The notes under the pieces: model-generated | Told to the model about the DNA's origin: nothing | The model's input: only the letters and a program-made list of their open reading frames with translations | The model's database searches: none | Translations under genes and position numbers: made by a program | Part shown: piece after piece, positions 37,173 to 44,903 of the stretch | Position numbering within the stretch: position 1 is the first letter of the stretch | Layout of the letters: each line of letters opens with the position of its first letter | Assembly (NCBI GenBank): GCA_018970165.1 | Contig: JAGWWZ010000007.1 | Coordinates: 1 to 51,686 of the forward strand | Direction of reading: 5' to 3' | DNA length: 51,686 nt | DNA from: Planctomycetota bacterium | GTDB lineage: Bacteria; Planctomycetota; Planctomycetia; Pirellulales; Pirellulaceae

Positions 37173-37223
37173 CTAGCGATGAAGCCTGGCTTCCAGTGGC
37201 ACAAGGCCACTGGGGAGCCACCC
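37173..37223 (+). repeat. ACAAG-loop hairpin repeat, unit 4
   Basis: The stem CCAGTGGC/GCCACTGG surrounds ACAAG at 37201-37205, with 5' flank CTAGCGATGAAGC. It has the same orientation as unit 3. Confidence 0.72.
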
Positions 37224-37228
37224 GAAAC

Positions 37229-37257
37229 CACGTCCATCGCAAAAGCCTCTGGACGTG
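37229..37257. repeat. Hairpin repeat, copy 2 (CACGTCCA / TGGACGTG arms)
   Basis: This is the second copy of the hairpin at 3179-3206. The loop is TCGCAAAAGCCTC. One base pair differs from copy 1, with the change on both arms. It is followed by GTGCCACC, as in the first locus. Confidence 0.65.
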
Positions 37258-37305
37258 CCACCTGCGGCACCCGACCCGCTGGAACGTTATCTCTGGGCAA
37301 ACAAA

Positions 37306-37340
37306 AAACCGGCGTCCGCACTTGCGCGATCCGCCGGTTT
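37306..37340 (-). terminator. Terminator-like hairpin, minus strand
   Basis: AAACCGGCG and CGCCGGTTT form a 9-bp stem. Read on the minus strand it ends in six T, so it could stop transcription coming from the LRR gene side. Confidence 0.65.
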
Positions 37341-37351
37341 CGTGGTCCCTG

Positions 37352-37383
37352 GCACTGGGGCAAACGGATGTTTGCCCCAGTGC
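37352..37383. repeat. Perfect 14-bp hairpin with four-base loop
   Basis: GCACTGGGGCAAAC and GTTTGCCCCAGTGC pair without mismatch around GGAT. No T-run follows on either side. Confidence 0.8.
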
Positions 37384-37391
37384 GCAGTCGC

Positions 37392-37526
37392 AAGCCTTAT
37401 CGTGTAGCACCAGCGAACGGCGAATGACCCAGTATTCACCGTCCGTTGGTTATGTGCTGCTCCAACCCAGGAGGAAGGCCAGTCGAGTATTCCCGCAAAT
37501 TCCCGACTGACGATAAGGCTTTTTGA
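37392..37526 (+). other. Structured element closed by a 12-bp stem (candidate small RNA or MITE)
   Basis: AAGCCTTATCGT (37392-37403) and ACGATAAGGCTT (37510-37521) can form a perfect 12-bp closing stem, with T-run TTTTT at the 3' side. Inside lie a long imperfect hairpin (GTAGCAC with GTGCTGC, and ACGGCGAAT with ATTCACCGT), a short CTCC/GGAG hairpin and a CAGTCG/CGACTG hairpin. This multi-branch layout suggests a folded RNA. A transposon-like unit with 12-bp ends is the alternative, but I see no target duplication. Strand is assumed from the T-run. Confidence 0.4.
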
Positions 37527-37694
37527 TTGGTTCGTTTCTCTGTTTCAAACACGCGGTGGCGATTGCACTCATAGAACAATCGATGCCATGGGATTACGAA
37601 ATCCCGCGACGGAGTGTCAACACCGGTTTTCCGTTACTCAAAAAATTCTTCGGTGAATCCGATGTGGCTAGAAGATCCGAGCTGAAAACCGTCC

Positions 37695-38954
37695 CTAGAA
37701 CTTGATGTTGGTTTTGGGTAACTGGGACTGCAAACGCTTGACCCCTTCCGCACTCAAGCCGTTATTGGTCAATACAAGATCCTTGAGCTTGGTCAACTCT
37801 TTCAGACCCTGAATCCCTTCGTCGGTGATAGCGGTCTTGCCCAAATGAATAAACTCAAGCGATCGGATCCGGGCGATATGGGGAATCGCGGCATCTCCGA
37901 TCGAAGTGTCATCCAAGTTCAAGCGTTTCAGCGGCAGTTCGACCAGGAACGTGATTCCGCTGTCGGTGACCTGCGATCGCCACAGATTCAAATCCTCCAG
38001 TTTGTTCAGCTTGCCTATCTCGGCCAAAGCGCTGTCTTGGATACTGGTTTCGCTCAGATCGAGGGAGGTCAAGTTCGGGAACTTGCCGATCTGTTCGACG
38101 ATACCCTGAGTCGTGATCGCGGAATCCCGCATCTTGATCTTCGATATCTCTTTGGCTCCTGCGATCGAAGACAACGCATGGCCACCAACGCGCGTGCGAA
38201 AGACATCGAACTCCTTCAGCTTGGTCATTCCCGATAGAGCACCGAAACTCTGATCGGTGACGGCGCAATTCTGGAACGAGATGGCGACCATGTTGGTCAA
38301 ACCCGCGAGATGCATCATGCCCGCATCGGTGATTCGCGGACCCGATAGGGTTAGGTTACGAAGCTTGCTCAGCCCCTTCAAATGCGTCAATCCCTCGTCG
38401 CTGATCTGATGGCATTCCGCGAGATCGAGAAGCTCGAGTTGGATTGTGTCTTTGAGATACGAGAGTCCTTGATCGGTCAACTCGGTGCGAGGGATACGGA
38501 TCCGTTTGATCGCAGCGACCTGCGAAAGACTCTTCATGCTCTCATCGGTGATCGGGCATCGATCGATCCCTACGTCATCGATCTTGGGAAAACGTGCCAC
38601 TGCGGCGATCGTAGCGTCGGTGATAGGGCATTGATCCATCCGCAGCGATCGGAGGTTTGGCAAACTTGCGAGCGAGACGATCCGTTCATGAGTCGCCTGC
38701 GGACCACCGACCGAAATCGATTGCAGTGACGGAAGATCGAGCACCTTGGGAAAGACTTTGCCCCAGGTGTCACTGCATTTGCGGAAATCGATGCTGACAA
38801 CCTGACCGTCCTTTTCTTGGATCTGCACTCCGGCTAAACCGCGGATGGCCTGGATCGCAGCCGTCGAAGCCCGATCTTCCTGGGCTCTAAGGGTGACGGT
38901 ACCAGCCAACAAGGAACAGGAAAGTGTTAGCAGAGCGATCAAATGACGGTACAT
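37695..38954 (-). CDS. Exported leucine-rich-repeat protein
   Basis: The product is about 419 residues. A signal peptide (MYRHLIALLTLSCSLLAGTVTLRA) is followed by some 13 leucine-rich repeats from residue 75 to the end. These are of the cysteine-containing / RNI-like type, for example LPNLRSLRMDQCPITDATIAA, LELLDLAECHQISDEGLTHL and LEFIHLGKTAITDEGIQGL. Such repeats bind proteins; in planctomycetes many secreted LRR proteins exist without known partners. The start at 38954 is chosen over the open frame to 39143 because it begins the signal peptide and has GGAA six bases upstream. The gene lies between the hairpin island and glgX, which is divergent. No enzymatic domain is visible. Confidence 0.9.
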   Translation of the reverse strand: MYRHLIALLTLSCSLLAGTVTLRAQEDRASTAAIQAIRGLAGVQIQEKDGQVVSIDFRKCSDTWGKVFPKVLDLPSLQSISVGGPQATHERIVSLASLPNLRSLRMDQCPITDATIAAVARFPKIDDVGIDRCPITDESMKSLSQVAAIKRIRIPRTELTDQGLSYLKDTIQLELLDLAECHQISDEGLTHLKGLSKLRNLTLSGPRITDAGMMHLAGLTNMVAISFQNCAVTDQSFGALSGMTKLKEFDVFRTRVGGHALSSIAGAKEISKIKMRDSAITTQGIVEQIGKFPNLTSLDLSETSIQDSALAEIGKLNKLEDLNLWRSQVTDSGITFLVELPLKRLNLDDTSIGDAAIPHIARIRSLEFIHLGKTAITDEGIQGLKELTKLKDLVLTNNGLSAEGVKRLQSQLPKTNIKF

Positions 38955-39244
38955 GTTTCGTTCCAGAGGTCGCATTATGCGGGATAGGAAAGGAGGGAGG
39001 TCGCGGTTACTGCAATCCAGGGAAAATGGTGGTCCAGGGGTGGGAGATTGGCAAGCCGCAGGTCGAATAATTGGCAAGGTTTGCGCGCGTACCCTCAATT
39101 TGGCTAGGCAATCGATTCCGAACGCAAAGAGTACAATTCTCATCCTTTCCTGCGACTTGCATTTCAGAAGCCAGAGCCGAGCGTGCTAAGTTTTGATTGC
39201 TTGTGGTTCTGAACGTACTCGCAGGATAGGAACTTGCGCGACAT

Positions 39245-41326
39245 ATGCTCATGCGGCATCCGCTACCCGATCTCCAATTTGCTTACCGCCTCCCCTATGG
39301 TGCCTCCGTCACGGAACGTGGGGTGCAGTTCACTGTATTCAGTCGATCTGCTACCGCTATGCGACTTCTCCTGTACCGAGGGGTCGAAGATCGCGAGCCA
39401 AGTGAGGTGGTCGAATTCGATCGCAAACAGGACCGTTGGGGGGATGTGTGGAGCATCCATCTGCACGGTCTCAAGGCCGGGCAACTCTATCATTTCCAAG
39501 CCAACGGCCCGTTCGATCCGGAGTCCGGTCAATGGTTCGACGGCAATGCGCGCTTGATCGATCCCTACGCCAAAGCCCTCGCAGGTTGTTTCCAACACAC
39601 GACCGACGGAGTGATTCGTCCTCCGAAATGTGTCGTTGTCGACGATAGCTTCGATTGGGAAGGAGACCGCCACATCCGTCGCTCCATGAGCGACTCGATC
39701 ATCTACGAGATGCACATCCGAGGTTTCACTCAGAGCAAGACGAGCCATGTCAAACATCCTGGCACGTACTTGGGTGTCATTGAAAAGATTCCGTACCTGA
39801 AGAGCCTCGGGGTCACGGCTGTCGAGTTGATGCCTGTTCATGAGTTTCCGATTTTCGATATTCATGGCAATCAACCGGAGCGGCCCAATTACTGGGGCTA
39901 CGACCCGATGGCGTTCTTCTCGCCTCATCGCGGTTATGCGCATTCGAAAGAACCCGGCTCGCAGGTCCATGAATTCAAGACGATGGTCAAGGCTCTGCAC
40001 CAAGCCGGAATCGAAGTCATCCTCGATGTCGTATTCAATCACACCTGTGAAGGCAATGAACGAGGACCGGTTCTCTCGTTCAAGGGTTTGGAAAACCAAG
40101 TCTATTACATCCTCAACTCCGGGGGAGCTCACTACAGCAACTACTCCGGTTGCGGTAATACGTTCAACGGCAATCACCCTGTTTGCCGCGAACTGATCTT
40201 CCACTGCTTGAGGCACTGGGTTCACAACTACCACGTCGACGGCTTCCGGTTCGACCTGGCCAGTATTTTGTCGCGCGATCGATACGGAAATCTCATTCCC
40301 AATCCTCCCCTTGTGGAACTGATCGCTGAAGATCCGATGTTGGCCGACACCAAAATCATCGCAGAAGCATGGGATGCTGCCGGAGCTTACCAGGTTGGTT
40401 CGTTTGGCGACCTGCGCTGGGCGGAGTGGAACGGACGCTATCGCGATGATGTCCGTCGGTATTGGCGCGGCGATCCGGGAATGGTCGGTGCCATGGCGAC
40501 TCGCCTAAGCGGTTCATCGGATCTGTACGAACACGCCGGACGAGCTCCCTACTGCAGCATCAACTTCATCACATCGCACGATGGTTTCACCCTCAACGAT
40601 TTGGTGAGCTACAAGGAGAAGCACAACGAAGCCAATGGCGAGGGGAACCGTGACGGCGACAACCATAATTGCAGCGACAACTATGGCGCCGAGGGTCCGA
40701 CTAAGAAGAAGGGGGTGGAACAAATCCGGGTGCGGCAAATCAAAAACATGCTCACCAGCCTGCTTCTCAGCCAGGGGGTCCCTATGCTCGTCATGGGTGA
40801 CGAAGTGCGTCGAACTCAGAAAGGCAACAACAACGCCTATTGCCAAGACAACGAAATCTCTTGGTTCAATTGGGCCAACGTGGAACAGTATCCTGAGATC
40901 TTGCGATTCACTCAGGGCTTGATCGAATTCCGACGTATGCAGCCCTCGCTGCGCCGCGAAGAATTCCTCACCGGCCGCCCCCAAGATCAACGGGGCGTAC
41001 CCGACGTGAGCTGGTTTGAGTCGACGGGCAAGCCGATCAACTGGGATGCTCCCGACGGAACCCTGGTCTGCTGGCTCGGCAAGCCCCTTCCGTCCGATGA
41101 CCCGGAAGGAGTGGGTCGGGATATTCTGATCATGCTCAACGGCACACCGGAGACGAAGACCTTTATCTTTCCGGCAGCGACCCGCGGCCTCCGTTGGCGG
41201 CAACTGATTGATACATCTAAAGATGCTCCCAAGGATATCTATCCCAATCTCGATGGCCCGGTGGCACCCGCCAACCGCCATGTTGATTTGATCTATCGAT
41301 CGTCCATGGTGTGGGTCGCTGAGTGA
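39245..41326 (+). CDS. glgX: Glycogen debranching enzyme (isoamylase type, GH13)
   Basis: GlgX cleaves alpha-1,6 branches of glycogen after phosphorylase trimming. The 693-residue length is normal. An N-terminal CBM48 domain (about residues 15-110, YGASVTERGVQFTVFSRSA) precedes the GH13 barrel. The four GH13 regions are visible: DVVFNHT near 260, GFRFDLASIL near 335 (nucleophile Asp), IIAEAWD near 371 (acid Glu) and NFITSHDGFTL near 439 (third Asp). The start may be the ATG at 39245 or 39251. It is divergent from the LRR gene. With glgA at 13-15 kb it shows that the organism stores glycogen; the pathway genes are scattered. Confidence 0.97.
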   Translation: MLMRHPLPDLQFAYRLPYGASVTERGVQFTVFSRSATAMRLLLYRGVEDREPSEVVEFDRKQDRWGDVWSIHLHGLKAGQLYHFQANGPFDPESGQWFDGNARLIDPYAKALAGCFQHTTDGVIRPPKCVVVDDSFDWEGDRHIRRSMSDSIIYEMHIRGFTQSKTSHVKHPGTYLGVIEKIPYLKSLGVTAVELMPVHEFPIFDIHGNQPERPNYWGYDPMAFFSPHRGYAHSKEPGSQVHEFKTMVKALHQAGIEVILDVVFNHTCEGNERGPVLSFKGLENQVYYILNSGGAHYSNYSGCGNTFNGNHPVCRELIFHCLRHWVHNYHVDGFRFDLASILSRDRYGNLIPNPPLVELIAEDPMLADTKIIAEAWDAAGAYQVGSFGDLRWAEWNGRYRDDVRRYWRGDPGMVGAMATRLSGSSDLYEHAGRAPYCSINFITSHDGFTLNDLVSYKEKHNEANGEGNRDGDNHNCSDNYGAEGPTKKKGVEQIRVRQIKNMLTSLLLSQGVPMLVMGDEVRRTQKGNNNAYCQDNEISWFNWANVEQYPEILRFTQGLIEFRRMQPSLRREEFLTGRPQDQRGVPDVSWFESTGKPINWDAPDGTLVCWLGKPLPSDDPEGVGRDILIMLNGTPETKTFIFPAATRGLRWRQLIDTSKDAPKDIYPNLDGPVAPANRHVDLIYRSSMVWVAE

Positions 41327-41347
41327 GCGACTCGCCCTGTGCCGCGT

Positions 41348-42052
41348 TCAACGCGATGAGGACGGAAGCTCGCGAATCCGAATGTTGCGATACCAAGCTT
41401 CCGTCGGTGGCCCGGAGTGAATCTGAAGCGCGATCACTCCGCTCTTGGCGATCTTGGGATCGGTTTCGGTGAACTCCACCGTCAACGATCCATTGAGCCA
41501 AATCTGGATGTGATTGTCGATAGCTCGCACCATCAACTGGTTCCAATCCCCGTTCTTGAGCGCAGCAACCACGACTTTGGGATCTCCCTCGGCCAGCATC
41601 TTGTTGCGCCGCGATTCGTCATACAAACCGCCCCAGACGGGTCGATTCCAAGCCGAACCGATATCGCACTGATAGCCGCTGACCTCGGTCGAGTCGGGGA
41701 CCCGGGATGTGCGGAACTGAACGCCGGCATTGTCGCCGTTCCCTTTCAGCTTCGCCTCCAGCTTGAGTTCGAAATTCGTGTACGTACACTCGGTGCAGAG
41801 AAACTCATTGTGCGGGATCGTACGCTCCAAAGTCCCTGCGACAACCGCACCGTTCTCCACGCGAAACCAATCCAGGTTCCCTTCCCAACCCTTCAGACTC
41901 CGGCCGTCGAATAACGGTTGAAAACCCTCTTCGAGAGGGACCGTTGTCGTCTTCTCGTTCGTTTCTTGAGACATGACCTGCAAATGCAAACTGAACGGGC
42001 AGCTTAGAAGAGCCAAGCCTGCACTCCATAAACGAATGTTCTTGAGCATCAT
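41348..42052 (-). CDS. Exported DUF1080 protein (3-keto-disaccharide hydrolase-like)
   Basis: The product is about 234 residues: a signal segment (WSAGLALLSCPFSLHLQ) followed by one DUF1080 domain, a concanavalin-like beta-sandwich now often labelled 3-keto-disaccharide hydrolase. Typical segments are FQPLFDGRSLKGWEG near residue 42, FELKLEAKLKGNGDNAGVQFR near 95 and IALQIHSGPPTEAWYRNIRIRE near the end. The start is taken at the ATG 42052; a GTG at 42067 is the alternative. It is the last gene of the sigma-factor cluster, beginning 37 bases after the membrane protein. It probably acts on oxidised sugars or binds glycans outside the cytoplasm. Membership in the sigma regulon is inference. Confidence 0.88.
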   Translation of the reverse strand: MMLKNIRLWSAGLALLSCPFSLHLQVMSQETNEKTTTVPLEEGFQPLFDGRSLKGWEGNLDWFRVENGAVVAGTLERTIPHNEFLCTECTYTNFELKLEAKLKGNGDNAGVQFRTSRVPDSTEVSGYQCDIGSAWNRPVWGGLYDESRRNKMLAEGDPKVVVAALKNGDWNQLMVRAIDNHIQIWLNGSLTVEFTETDPKIAKSGVIALQIHSGPPTEAWYRNIRIRELPSSSR

Positions 42053-42089
42053 GTTTTTCTCACTCACAGAATGAATTCATGCAGAGATC

Positions 42090-44366
42090 TTACAAGTGAC
42101 CGAGCAGGGCATGGACCAATCGCTTGCTCGCCAGTTGTCGATCTCCCTGGGACCAATCCAGCAATTCGGTTGCTTGCTTGCGCTCCTCTGCAGATGGATA
42201 GCGCGACAAGCATGCAAGGAACGCTCGCTCGATGATTGCTTCCCAATCGAGCGAACTCTCCGCGAGTTGAAGGGAAACTTCATTGATCCGCTCATAGGGA
42301 TGCTGATTGGAGATCTCGTAAGTGATGCGATCGGATGTCCATGCCAGTGCCGTCTGTGGGTCTGATGGAATGGGTGGCGTTTGCTTGCCGATGTTTGTCG
42401 GATTCTTGGCTCCGGTCGGGTTTGTCGCTGGTTGCGCCAATACGCCTGACGAAGGATTCTCCTCGGACGTTTTGGTCCAACGGGATAAAGCATTCAAGCG
42501 GTCGAGTGCTCGACCATTCTCTGTGGTTGCGGGATAGTTGGCAAAGAGCCTAGTTCTTTGTTGAAGGGAAGCCAGAACCGAGGGATCCAGCGCGAGGAAT
42601 TCCTGAGCATTGACAGAACGGGACTCGAAGGACATCGGAGAAGACATAACGATCCATGAAACGATCTGCCGTAGGCCCGCCTGTTGGGTTTGAGCCTCCT
42701 GAGCCAGGAAATCGAGCAGATCTTTGCGATCTTCGAAACCTTCCGAATCCGTCAATCCAATAGTCGGAACGAGCGGCTGGCCGACGAGTCGTTTCCATAC
42801 AAAGTCGACCATAGCCTTCCTGGCCAGCGAACTGTCCTCGAACCACTTGGCCAAACCGGCTCGCGGATCCTCGCTATTGGGGATCGCCTTGCCATCGGGA
42901 CAGACGGGAGAAACGATTGTCACCCTTCCTTCGGCATCCGACACATACAGTCCTTTTTTGTCTGTGGGCTTGGATTGAGCCGGGTTGAAGACGGATGCAA
43001 AGGCAGCCGCATTGCCGAGAACTGTTTCGGTAGAGAGTGTTTCGCTTGTGATTGCAGAAAAGGGAATCGCGGGAACACCCGATAGGCGTGAACCTTGAAG
43101 AGCAAGGGTCTCGAGAGCCGACCATTGATCCAGTGTTCGTCCCGCAGGGCTTCGACCACTCGCAGCAAGCAACTTCGCGTTCGACTTCTTACCGGCCGCG
43201 ATCCAGCGACGCAGCCAGAATGCTGAGGGATCGTTTCCTTGAAGATCACTGCTGACCAAACGACCTTCGATTTGCCCTAGGGACTCGTTTTGCTGAATCG
43301 ATTGCTGCAGCCACGCGTCGAATACCTTGAGCGCGTCTTTGTCATCGATTGGCATGCTGCGATCAAGATAGTAATCGCTCAGTGCACTGGCCCAATGACG
43401 GTCGAATTCCTCCGACTCGATCCATCGTTGAGCTAATGCTCTCGAAGCATCCAGCGACGGATTGGCTGCACCTGCCTTGCGGCCCCACTCCCGTTCGGTA
43501 TCGGTTGGCAAACGACCGATCAGGACCCAGGCCAATCGATCCTCGAGCGCTCGCAGATCGGTTAACTTGCCGGGGGTGATCTTTAAGCGATCCCACAAGT
43601 GTTCGAGTTGCTGATCGATCACAGCGACTACTTGTTGTTCGCTCTGCGAGTCGGTTTGAGTCTGCGAGTCGGTTTGAGATGGTCTAGGTGGGCGAGACTC
43701 CTTGGACTGAACAATGACCTCGGGCCTCATATCGGCTTTGGGCTCAGGCTTTGCAGTTGATTTGTCGATGGGTTGGGTCGCCGCCACCGCATCGGTTGGC
43801 GTCGGGGGAATCGGTGGTTCAACCTTCGCTTGCAATACAGGAGATGGCGTCGACTCATTTTTGGACTGGGCGACATCCGCCTTATTCTCGAATAGCGATT
43901 CGGAGCCGCTGCCGATGGGGGGAAATTCCTGGGTAGGGATTTGCGTGGTCAAAGGCCGCTTGGCCTCGCGGGAACGCCAGAACGGATAAACAGCGATCAC
44001 CCCGAGGAGCGAAGCGGCGAGAGCCAGCGCGCCCCAACGCGTCAAGGGATTTGTTGTCAAGGGATTTGTAGAGTGGTTTAGCGTTGTCCCGACTCGGGAC
44101 TTGCCGCGACGATCGGCTTCGACGTCTTTGAAGGCTCGATTGACGGCCGCGATGAGTTCGTCGTTGGTGAACAGGGGGGTGTCAGCGCTCTGATTCTTTG
44201 CGGCATGGTGGATCGCATCCAGGTTGCGCAGGAGGTTGGGAGGCGCGTCCTCACCGAGCCATTCCCGGAGCAGGGAATCCATGGCGGGGTCGGGAGGGGA
44301 ATCCCCATCGTTTCCTTGAGGGTCGTTTGGCCCTTGAGGCTGGACGGGAGGAGGAATGGCGTTCAT
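42090..44366 (-). CDS. Single-pass membrane protein with heme-less DUF1549/DUF1553-like exterior; candidate anti-sigma factor
   Basis: The 758-residue product begins at an ATG that overlaps the sigma-factor stop (ATGA). Residues 1-105 are acidic/polar and presumably cytoplasmic (DSLLREWLGEDAPP, FTNDELIAAVNRAFKDVEAD). A single helix, RWGALALAASLLGVIAVYPFW, covers about 108-129. A long Pro/Ser/Thr/Gln linker follows, and the rest resembles DUF1549 (AWVLIGRLPTDTEREWG near 275) and DUF1553 (MVDFVWKRLVGQPLVPTIG near 515; CLSRYPSAEERKQATELL near 725). The CxxCH heme motif of true family members is absent. The N-terminal part lacks the HxxxCxxC zinc pattern of common anti-sigma factors. Coupling to the sigma gene and the topology suggest an anti-sigma sensor; this is inference. 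Confidence 0.85.
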   Translation of the reverse strand: MNAIPPPVQPQGPNDPQGNDGDSPPDPAMDSLLREWLGEDAPPNLLRNLDAIHHAAKNQSADTPLFTNDELIAAVNRAFKDVEADRRGKSRVGTTLNHSTNPLTTNPLTRWGALALAASLLGVIAVYPFWRSREAKRPLTTQIPTQEFPPIGSGSESLFENKADVAQSKNESTPSPVLQAKVEPPIPPTPTDAVAATQPIDKSTAKPEPKADMRPEVIVQSKESRPPRPSQTDSQTQTDSQSEQQVVAVIDQQLEHLWDRLKITPGKLTDLRALEDRLAWVLIGRLPTDTEREWGRKAGAANPSLDASRALAQRWIESEEFDRHWASALSDYYLDRSMPIDDKDALKVFDAWLQQSIQQNESLGQIEGRLVSSDLQGNDPSAFWLRRWIAAGKKSNAKLLAASGRSPAGRTLDQWSALETLALQGSRLSGVPAIPFSAITSETLSTETVLGNAAAFASVFNPAQSKPTDKKGLYVSDAEGRVTIVSPVCPDGKAIPNSEDPRAGLAKWFEDSSLARKAMVDFVWKRLVGQPLVPTIGLTDSEGFEDRKDLLDFLAQEAQTQQAGLRQIVSWIVMSSPMSFESRSVNAQEFLALDPSVLASLQQRTRLFANYPATTENGRALDRLNALSRWTKTSEENPSSGVLAQPATNPTGAKNPTNIGKQTPPIPSDPQTALAWTSDRITYEISNQHPYERINEVSLQLAESSLDWEAIIERAFLACLSRYPSAEERKQATELLDWSQGDRQLASKRLVHALLGHL

Positions 44367-44902
44367 CGTTTCGTTTTCTCTTCCAGGCATTGCCTGAGTT
44401 GCAATTTGGCGCGTTGCATCAAGTTCTTCGCGCCGTGTTCGGTAATACCCAGCGAGCGGGCAATCTGCTCGCGGGTTGCATTTTCACTAAATCGCATTTT
44501 CAGCGATTGCTGAGCGCGTTTCGTCAACCGGGAAAAGCAATCGGCCAATGCGTCGATCACTTCGTTGCCCGAGGCATCGCATCCTGCCCATCGACTCCAA
44601 TCCCGATCGAGCATTTCCATATCGTCGGTGACGGCGAATCGTTCTTGTCGGCGACGAAGGGTGACGAGCAAGTGGAACGCGACGCGTCTTAGGTAGGAAG
44701 CGGTGGCTGCTTGGCTGAAGTTCTGAAACGGATGCTTCAGCACAGCCACGAACGTTTCCTGGGTCAGATCGTCCGCTAGCGAGGGATCGCAACCGATCGC
44801 TCTCAAATATCGCCAGACACCCGTCTGATGCTCCGCGATCAAGGTCTCCGCATCCCAGGCAGCATCTGGCGAATTTGAGGAATCGGTCAGTTCATCGAGC
44901 AC
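44363..44902 (-). CDS. ECF-type RNA polymerase sigma factor
   Basis: The 179-residue protein is an extracytoplasmic-function sigma-70 factor. Region 2 covers about residues 20-88, with RAIGCDPSLADDLTQETFVAVLKH (the DDLTQETF core) and the -10-binding helix YLRRVAFHLLVTLRRRQ. Region 4 covers about 118-170, with the helix-turn-helix NATREQIARSLGITEHGAKNLMQRAK. It would direct polymerase to a small set of promoters, probably including its own cluster. It starts one base after the DUF1501 stop and overlaps the candidate anti-sigma gene by four bases. The ECF subgroup cannot be fixed by eye; it looks like the planctomycete type with a membrane partner. Confidence 0.94.
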   Translation of the reverse strand: MLDELTDSSNSPDAAWDAETLIAEHQTGVWRYLRAIGCDPSLADDLTQETFVAVLKHPFQNFSQAATASYLRRVAFHLLVTLRRRQERFAVTDDMEMLDRDWSRWAGCDASGNEVIDALADCFSRLTKRAQQSLKMRFSENATREQIARSLGITEHGAKNLMQRAKLQLRQCLEEKTKR

Positions 44903-44903
44903 G

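Noticed and set aside
36964-37257. CRISPR array
   Set aside because: The repeats differ in sequence and orientation, the spacing is irregular and no cas gene is present.
36776-37393. Minus-strand open frame of 205 codons across the repeat island
   Set aside because: It runs through the hairpin repeats, has no ribosome-binding site, and its product is Pro/Gly/Ser-rich text created by the repeats.
37130-37510. Plus-strand open frame of 126 codons
   Set aside because: It covers hairpin units and half of the structured element, with no plausible start signal or domain.
37392-37521. Integron attC site
   Set aside because: The inner arms do not match the attC core-site consensus, and no integrase or cassette array is visible.
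37392-37521. SRP RNA, 6S RNA or tmRNA
   Set aside because: The conserved SRP apical motif, the 6S bubble layout and the tmRNA tRNA-like ends are all missing.
39263-40234. Minus-strand open frame of 323 codons
   Set aside because: It is antisense to glgX, whose GH13 motifs are all in place. Its product has no recognisable features.
42090-44366. Active DUF1549/DUF1553 enzyme
   Set aside because: No CxxCH motif is present and the conserved segments are weak, so I treat the outer part as a non-enzymatic relative.
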